A DNA stretch of 64,000 bases. Source: Proteiniclasticum aestuarii. Lineage in GTDB: Bacteria > Bacillota > Clostridia > Clostridiales > Clostridiaceae. The translations under genes were made by a program, and so were the position numbers. The stretch lies in NCBI RefSeq assembly GCF_017368455.1, contig NZ_JAFNJU010000002.1, positions 186,001-250,000 of the forward strand, read 5' to 3'. The notes under the pieces were generated by a model. It did not search any database. It had not been told where the DNA came from and was given only the letters and a program-made list of their open reading frames with translations. Shown here piece after piece: positions 61,201 through 64,000 of the stretch (within the stretch, counting starts at the first letter, position 1; each line of letters starts with the position of its first letter).

Positions 61201-61688
61201 TTCTTCTGACTTAACAGATAGGTCTGAAGTCTCGCGATTCCAGGATTGCTGGAACTGGCTGAATCGTCAACTGTTCCGTGAAAATCATTGATTGAATAAT
61301 AATCAAGAACTACTGATGTGCTCAGTTCAGTAATGGCCATTGGTGCCATAAGAGCGGATGTGGTCATCATCTCTTCAGACTCCACTGGTTCCTCAAGAGC
61401 CTCATCTGCTGATTCCTCAGGTTTTGTCTCGGTTACGGGTTCCTCCTCGGGTGCTCCCGCTTCCGGCTCAGCTGTTTCTTCCATAGGAACCTCTTCTATA
61501 GGTTCACCAGGTTCTTCAGCATCCGGTGCGGGTGGAACCGCCTCTTCAGCTGATGGCTCCGTCTCTACCGTGGCTGGCGGATCTATTGGAACTTCATCCG
61601 CATAGAAACGCTGACCAGGAATAAGGGCGAAGGAAAAAATCAGTGCCAGTACGATAGAAAGAGATCGGATAGATTTTCTTCTCTTCAA
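58239..61688 (-). CDS. Cell-wall-anchored 5'-nucleotidase/cyclic phosphodiesterase with two tandem catalytic units
   Basis: A 1149-residue surface protein. A signal peptide (SLSIVLALIFSFALIPGQ) and a Pro/Glu-rich spacer (about 34-110) precede two near-identical UshA-like units (about 127-620 and 622-1105). Each has the metal motifs INDFHG, SAGDH, GNHEFDWG and GHTHQVVNG, and the nucleotide-binding domain NGGGIRGGF or NGGGIRRGF with LPFDNTLVTLKVTGAELKK. The C-terminus has LPAAGS, a hydrophobic segment and GKKKAA, a sortase signal of LPxxG type. It would strip phosphate from extracellular nucleotides. TTG start after GGAGGTG. Confidence 0.92.
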   Translation of the reverse strand: MKRRKSIRSLSIVLALIFSFALIPGQRFYADEVPIDPPATVETEPSAEEAVPPAPDAEEPGEPIEEVPMEETAEPEAGAPEEEPVTETKPEESADEALEEPVESEEMMTTSALMAPMAITELSTSVVLDYYSINDFHGTVDDSASSSNPGIARLQTYLLSQKKQNPYTYFLSAGDHYQGSPISNLTHGDVVNEILTHMGLLASAIGNHEFDWGSDLIPLWAEDGGFPFVASNIEVEEANKPAGWDDHVKPYYIHEVMVDGVPVRIGFIGIATPETSYKTSAENVEGFEFTDPVLAVENWTNELRTNHDVDAVIALTHLGSFMKDGKVTGEAADLAMELDVDLDAIVTGHTHQVVNGTVNDIVIVQGQYNGRSLSKISLSFDLTGTTEAPVVELTDVKGDVIDMKAMKASLTEDPAVRAIIDEYYVELGPILEEELGTIAYNLPHDTDTMQVTPMGQFVAQTMAELGGTEIAIINGGGIRGGFEAGTITMGDMYSILPFDNTLVTLKVTGAELKKLIEHGIYPPTFRPGQFYGIEVWYDKDAEAGKKITKIQLLDGTPVEDDEIYTVSTLDFLISGGDKYDYSKATDVEDTYLPLRDLIAEAIEEMGEIDFVYETNLYIKQTLSMDYYAINDFHGNVDSSGSSKNPGLARIQTFLKQRIEENTHTYFLSAGDHFQGTAISNLTHGEVVNEILKEMNLLASAVGNHEFDWGSDLIPTWAKDGEYLFLASNIEVEEDKKPEGWDDHVVPFTVQDHIVNGTEVKIGFIGIATPETKFKTAAENVVGYTFTDPVEATNKWVKVLKEQEHVDAIIALTHLGSFQKDGVISGEIVEYANEVEGIDAIFTGHTHQVVNGRVNDIAIVQGGYNGRNLSQITLDFEVDDTVVTLLAATGNVINMTELIPELEEDAAVKAIVDKYYEELAPILNEVLGELKNDLPHDTDEMQVTPMGQFIAKSLAEIGGTQIAIINGGGIRRGFDKGDITMGLMYELLPFDNTLVTLKVTGAELKKLIEHGLHPEDFRPGQFYGIEVWYDDEAEAGNRISSIRLLDGTLVKDDGIYSVSTLDFLLTGGDNYDYSKATDVVDTYIPVRDVIAEMIREKEVISHEYVEHLHVGEDERLPAAGSIGDSLYYGMGVMSILAAGVISRKGKKKAA

Positions 61689-61959
61689 AAAACTACACCT
61701 CCAAATATTTTAGCCAAAAATGGCCTCTAATGTTATTATATCTGTAAGTAACGGTTTACATAACCCAAAACAGGAGTGTTTCCTTATGTTTTATAGATAT
61801 GTAACAAATTGACCTGATAAACGTTTACATAATAGAAAATATATTTTATATGTCCTGCAAAACATGGTATCATAAGCCTTATTAGACACTGTGGATAACT
61901 TATTATGTCAACCCCTACTGTGAATATACTGTAAACAAATAATTAAAGGAATGAATGAA
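61689..61959 (-). promoter_or_regulatory. Control region of the nucleotidase gene with cre-like palindromes
   Basis: A minus-strand TATAAT lies at 61740-61735, with a poor -35 (TTATGT) 17 bases upstream. GTAACGGTTTAC (61748-61759) sits in the spacer and TGATAAACGTTTACAT (61815-61830) further upstream; both resemble cre/LacI-family sites. Nothing else is seen. Confidence 0.5.
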
Positions 61960-62781
61960 ATGAAAATAGAACTGCATTGTCACACCACCTGCTCCGACGG
62001 AAGACTCACAACCAGAGAACTCCATGACCTGGCCGTGAAGGAAAACCTGTCCTATATGGCCCTTACGGATCATGATACGGTCAAAGGACACGATGAAATG
62101 ATGCCACTTCTCAGGAGTTCCGACTTCAGATACATCCCTGGCATTGAACTGACCACAAGTCTGAACGGAGAAAGCATTCATGTTCTGGGATACTGGAATA
62201 ATGAAGGATACAGGAATCAGGAATTTCTGGACAAGCTGGAGGAACTGCATCATGCCCGCAATGAGAGGATCAGAAAGTTCATCGTGAATCTGAAGCATCA
62301 CTTCGATCTCGAAATCGATTATGAAAAGCTGAGAGCTAACAATCACGGTGTTCTGACCAGGGCAAATCTCGCCCACGCCGTTCACGAAAAGGTTCCTCAT
62401 CTGAGCTATAATGAGGCCTTCATGAACTATCTGGACAAGAAAAGTCCTGCCTACATCCCAAACATCAGAATATCAGTGGAAGAAGGAATCGCACTGCTTA
62501 AAAAGCATGGTGCAGTGGTGGTCCTGGCACACCCTGTGATCTACACGAAAAATTCCCTGGAAGACCTCCTGCAGTATGACTTCGATGGACTGGAGTGCTT
62601 CTACTTCCTGAATGATGAAGAAATGACCAGAAAGAGCCTGGCAGAAGCAAAGAAGAGAAACCTTCTTGTCACCGTAGGATCCGATTTTCATGGCATCATC
62701 GGCGACGTGAAACATGGCTATCTGGGATCCATGGAATACGACATGGATCTTTTGAAACCCTTCCTGAGCCAGTTCCAGTAA
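61960..62781 (+). CDS. PHP-domain phosphoesterase
   Basis: A 273-residue metal-dependent phosphoesterase of the polymerase-and-histidinol-phosphatase family. Metal-binding motifs are ELHCHTTCSDG, ALTDHDTVKGH, IPGIELTT, VVLAHPVIYT and VGSDFHG. This is the arrangement of stand-alone PHP proteins acting on nucleoside or sugar phosphates (for example YciV/TrpH-like). I start it at ATG 61960, nine bases after AAAGGA; ATG 61951 would touch that site. Monocistronic. Confidence 0.9.
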   Translation: MKIELHCHTTCSDGRLTTRELHDLAVKENLSYMALTDHDTVKGHDEMMPLLRSSDFRYIPGIELTTSLNGESIHVLGYWNNEGYRNQEFLDKLEELHHARNERIRKFIVNLKHHFDLEIDYEKLRANNHGVLTRANLAHAVHEKVPHLSYNEAFMNYLDKKSPAYIPNIRISVEEGIALLKKHGAVVVLAHPVIYTKNSLEDLLQYDFDGLECFYFLNDEEMTRKSLAEAKKRNLLVTVGSDFHGIIGDVKHGYLGSMEYDMDLLKPFLSQFQ

Positions 62782-62788
62782 ATAAAGA

Positions 62789-62823
62789 GCGAAGAGAAAA
62801 GATCATCTGATCCTTCTCTTCGC
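62789..62823 (+). terminator. Terminator of the PHP gene
   Basis: A 9-bp stem (62789-62797 with 62815-62823) with a nested GATC pair in the loop and six Ts after it. Confidence 0.85.
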
Positions 62824-62920
62824 CTTTTTTCGTCCTGTTCTTCTCTCAAGGTTTGCATGAATCCGCATTTTAGTTTACATAATTAATTATAAGTAATTAG
62901 AGTCTGAGGTCATAAGCAAA

Positions 62921-62954
62921 TAATCCGGAGAATGATCCACTCATCTCCGGATTA
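62921..62954 (-). terminator. Terminator of nagB
   Basis: A perfect 11-bp stem (62921-62931 with 62944-62954) 31 bp after the nagB stop, with a T-rich tail on the minus strand. Confidence 0.75.
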
Positions 62955-62984
62955 TATTCCTGTTTATTCTTATTTCTCTATGGA

Positions 62985-63710
62985 CTACAGCATACTTGCT
63001 GCTTCTTTGTCCAGCACAACCGTCACATCAGGATGCAGCTTCAGGAGTGTTGCAGGAATCTTTGTGGTGATCACATCATCCACAAGGCTCTTCACTGCCC
63101 ATGCTTTGTTTTCTCCAGATGCGATGAGAATGATCTTCTTCGCTTTCAGGATTGGTCCTACACCCATGGTCACAGCTCTGGTTGGCACATCCTTCTCTGA
63201 TGCGAAGAATCTCGCATTGGCCTTGATGGTCTCTTCCGTCAGCTCTGCCACGTGGGTATTCAGCTTCAGCTCATCCGCTGGCTCGTTGAATCCGATATGG
63301 CCATTGGGTCCTATGCCCAGAACCTGAACATCAATTCCACCCATGGATTCGATGAGCTCATCATATTTCTTTGCACCTTCTGTCAGATCCTCTGCTGTTC
63401 CATCAGGCACATAGGTATTCTTCTTGTCCATGTTGACATGATCAAAGAGATTGGTGTCCATGAAATAACGATAACTCTGGTCATGATTTCCGTCAAGACC
63501 TACGTACTCGTCCAGGTTGATGCTCTTTGTCTTGGAAAAATCAAGACTGCCCTCTTCGTAGAGCTTTATGAGTTCCTTGTACATCCCCACAGGACTGGAC
63601 CCTGTTGCAAGTCCCAGAACCGCATCTTCCTTCTCGCTGATCACTTTCGCCAGAAGCTCTGCACTGTATGCGCTGACTTCTTCATAGGAATCAAATACTT
63701 TAAAATTCAT
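62985..63710 (-). CDS. nagB: Glucosamine-6-phosphate deaminase
   Basis: A 241-residue enzyme that converts glucosamine-6-phosphate to fructose-6-phosphate and ammonia. Motifs are LGLATGSSPVGMYKELI, SINLDEYVGLDGNHDQSYRY, VLGIGPNGHIGFNEPADELK, and the catalytic Asp/His set within these. It is slightly shorter than the E. coli enzyme but normal for Firmicutes. GAGGTAATGAG precedes ATG. It may share a transcript with the cut-off gene upstream on the minus strand, 77 bp away. Confidence 0.96.
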   Translation of the reverse strand: MNFKVFDSYEEVSAYSAELLAKVISEKEDAVLGLATGSSPVGMYKELIKLYEEGSLDFSKTKSINLDEYVGLDGNHDQSYRYFMDTNLFDHVNMDKKNTYVPDGTAEDLTEGAKKYDELIESMGGIDVQVLGIGPNGHIGFNEPADELKLNTHVAELTEETIKANARFFASEKDVPTRAVTMGVGPILKAKKIILIASGENKAWAVKSLVDDVITTKIPATLLKLHPDVTVVLDKEAASML

Positions 63711-63786
63711 CTCATTACCTCACTTCATGTTATTCTTTTGTCTTCTCTTCCATTCTAACACGTTCCTGAGATAAAGTTAACGCTAT

Positions 63787-64000
63787 TTAATCCAGCTGAA
63801 GATGATTGTATTCTTTGAGTACAAGGTCAGTCAGTTCTGAATCCAGCGGCAGCTCAGCATATTCCAGAAGCGCTTCCTTGAGACCGTACTTGTCGATGTA
63901 GTGATTCAGCTTGACGCTTTCAAGATCTTCCTCATTCCTGGCACGGGCCAGGGCAGCCAGCGCTTTCGCCAGATAGACCGGCTTCTTTCCAAGAGCCAGA
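63787..64000 (-). CDS. C-terminal end of an unidentified gene, cut by the window edge
   Basis: An open minus-strand frame of 71 codons runs from the window edge to the stop codon at 63789-63787. It reads LGKKPVYLAKALAALARARN near the edge and ends KEYNHLQLD. It is rich in Leu, Ala and Glu and likely helical. Composition and position upstream of nagB support a real gene, but this part does not identify it. Confidence 0.65.
   Translation of the reverse strand, partial: LALGKKPVYLAKALAALARARNEEDLESVKLNHYIDKYGLKEALLEYAELPLDSELTDLVLKEYNHLQLD

Noticed and set aside
1-64000. tRNA, rRNA and CRISPR genes
   Set aside because: I looked for tRNA-like cloverleaf sequences, rRNA motifs and repeat-spacer arrays in the intergenic regions and saw none; the nested hairpin at 31329-31387 lacks tRNA features such as GTTCAA.

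Overview
The window looks like a chromosomal segment from a fermentative, PTS-rich Firmicute. The clues are strong AGGAGG-type ribosome sites with frequent TTG and GTG starts, BglG/LicR-type PRD regulators, cre-like and LacI-type operators, lipoproteins with a Cys lipobox and a sortase-type LPxxG anchor. Most of it has balanced base composition. I would place it among Clostridia or a neighbouring anaerobic lineage; that placement is inference.

Layout. 0-1.7 kb: an ABC-F ATPase. 1.7-7.8 kb (minus): a PRD regulator, a split transketolase and an ascorbate-type PTS (IIA, IIB, IIC). 8.0-25.7 kb (minus): a small membrane protein, then a complete maltodextrin locus. This has a secreted and a cytoplasmic GH13 enzyme, a LacI regulator, MalK-, MalG-, MalF- and MalE-type transporter parts, and a GH31 glucosidase / MalQ / phosphorylase operon. 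Shared palindromic operators of the form TGCANNCGNTTGCA precede malE and the GH31 gene. 26.0-28.4 kb: a DppC-like permease fused to a degenerate M28 peptidase domain. 28.5-32.5 kb: an AT-rich, apparently foreign island with a PTS-IIC-like permease carrying an unrecognised N-terminal domain, a phosphate-binding TIM barrel and a GntR regulator. 32.6-35.5 kb: a tandem-repeat Cys/His protein and a fructose-type PTS. 35.5-39.9 kb (minus): a spermidine/putrescine ABC operon with its HTH-cupin regulator. 39.9-41.3 kb: a solitary tnpB element with a probable omega RNA. 41.8-48.6 kb: housekeeping and orphan genes (YbaK, a DUF5050-like lipoprotein, nitroreductase, DsbA-like, an orphan PTS IIB, an O-antigen-ligase-like protein, ferredoxin, a DUF4097-like protein). 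48.8-54.9 kb: a two-gene operon encoding a 1614-residue multidomain protein and an LDH/MDH-like protein. 54.9-58.2 kb: a creatininase-like protein, a GPH transporter and an AraC regulator. 58.2-61.7 kb: a wall-anchored tandem 5'-nucleotidase. 61.9-64 kb: a PHP phosphoesterase, NagB and a cut-off gene.

The strongest candidates for undescribed biology are the 48.8-54.9 kb pair (HD hydrolase, helical repeats, nucleotidylyltransferase and PRTase-like motif, plus a dehydrogenase-like partner) and the 28.5-32.5 kb island. After these come the permease/pseudo-peptidase fusion and the MalF with a long coiled-coil N-terminus.
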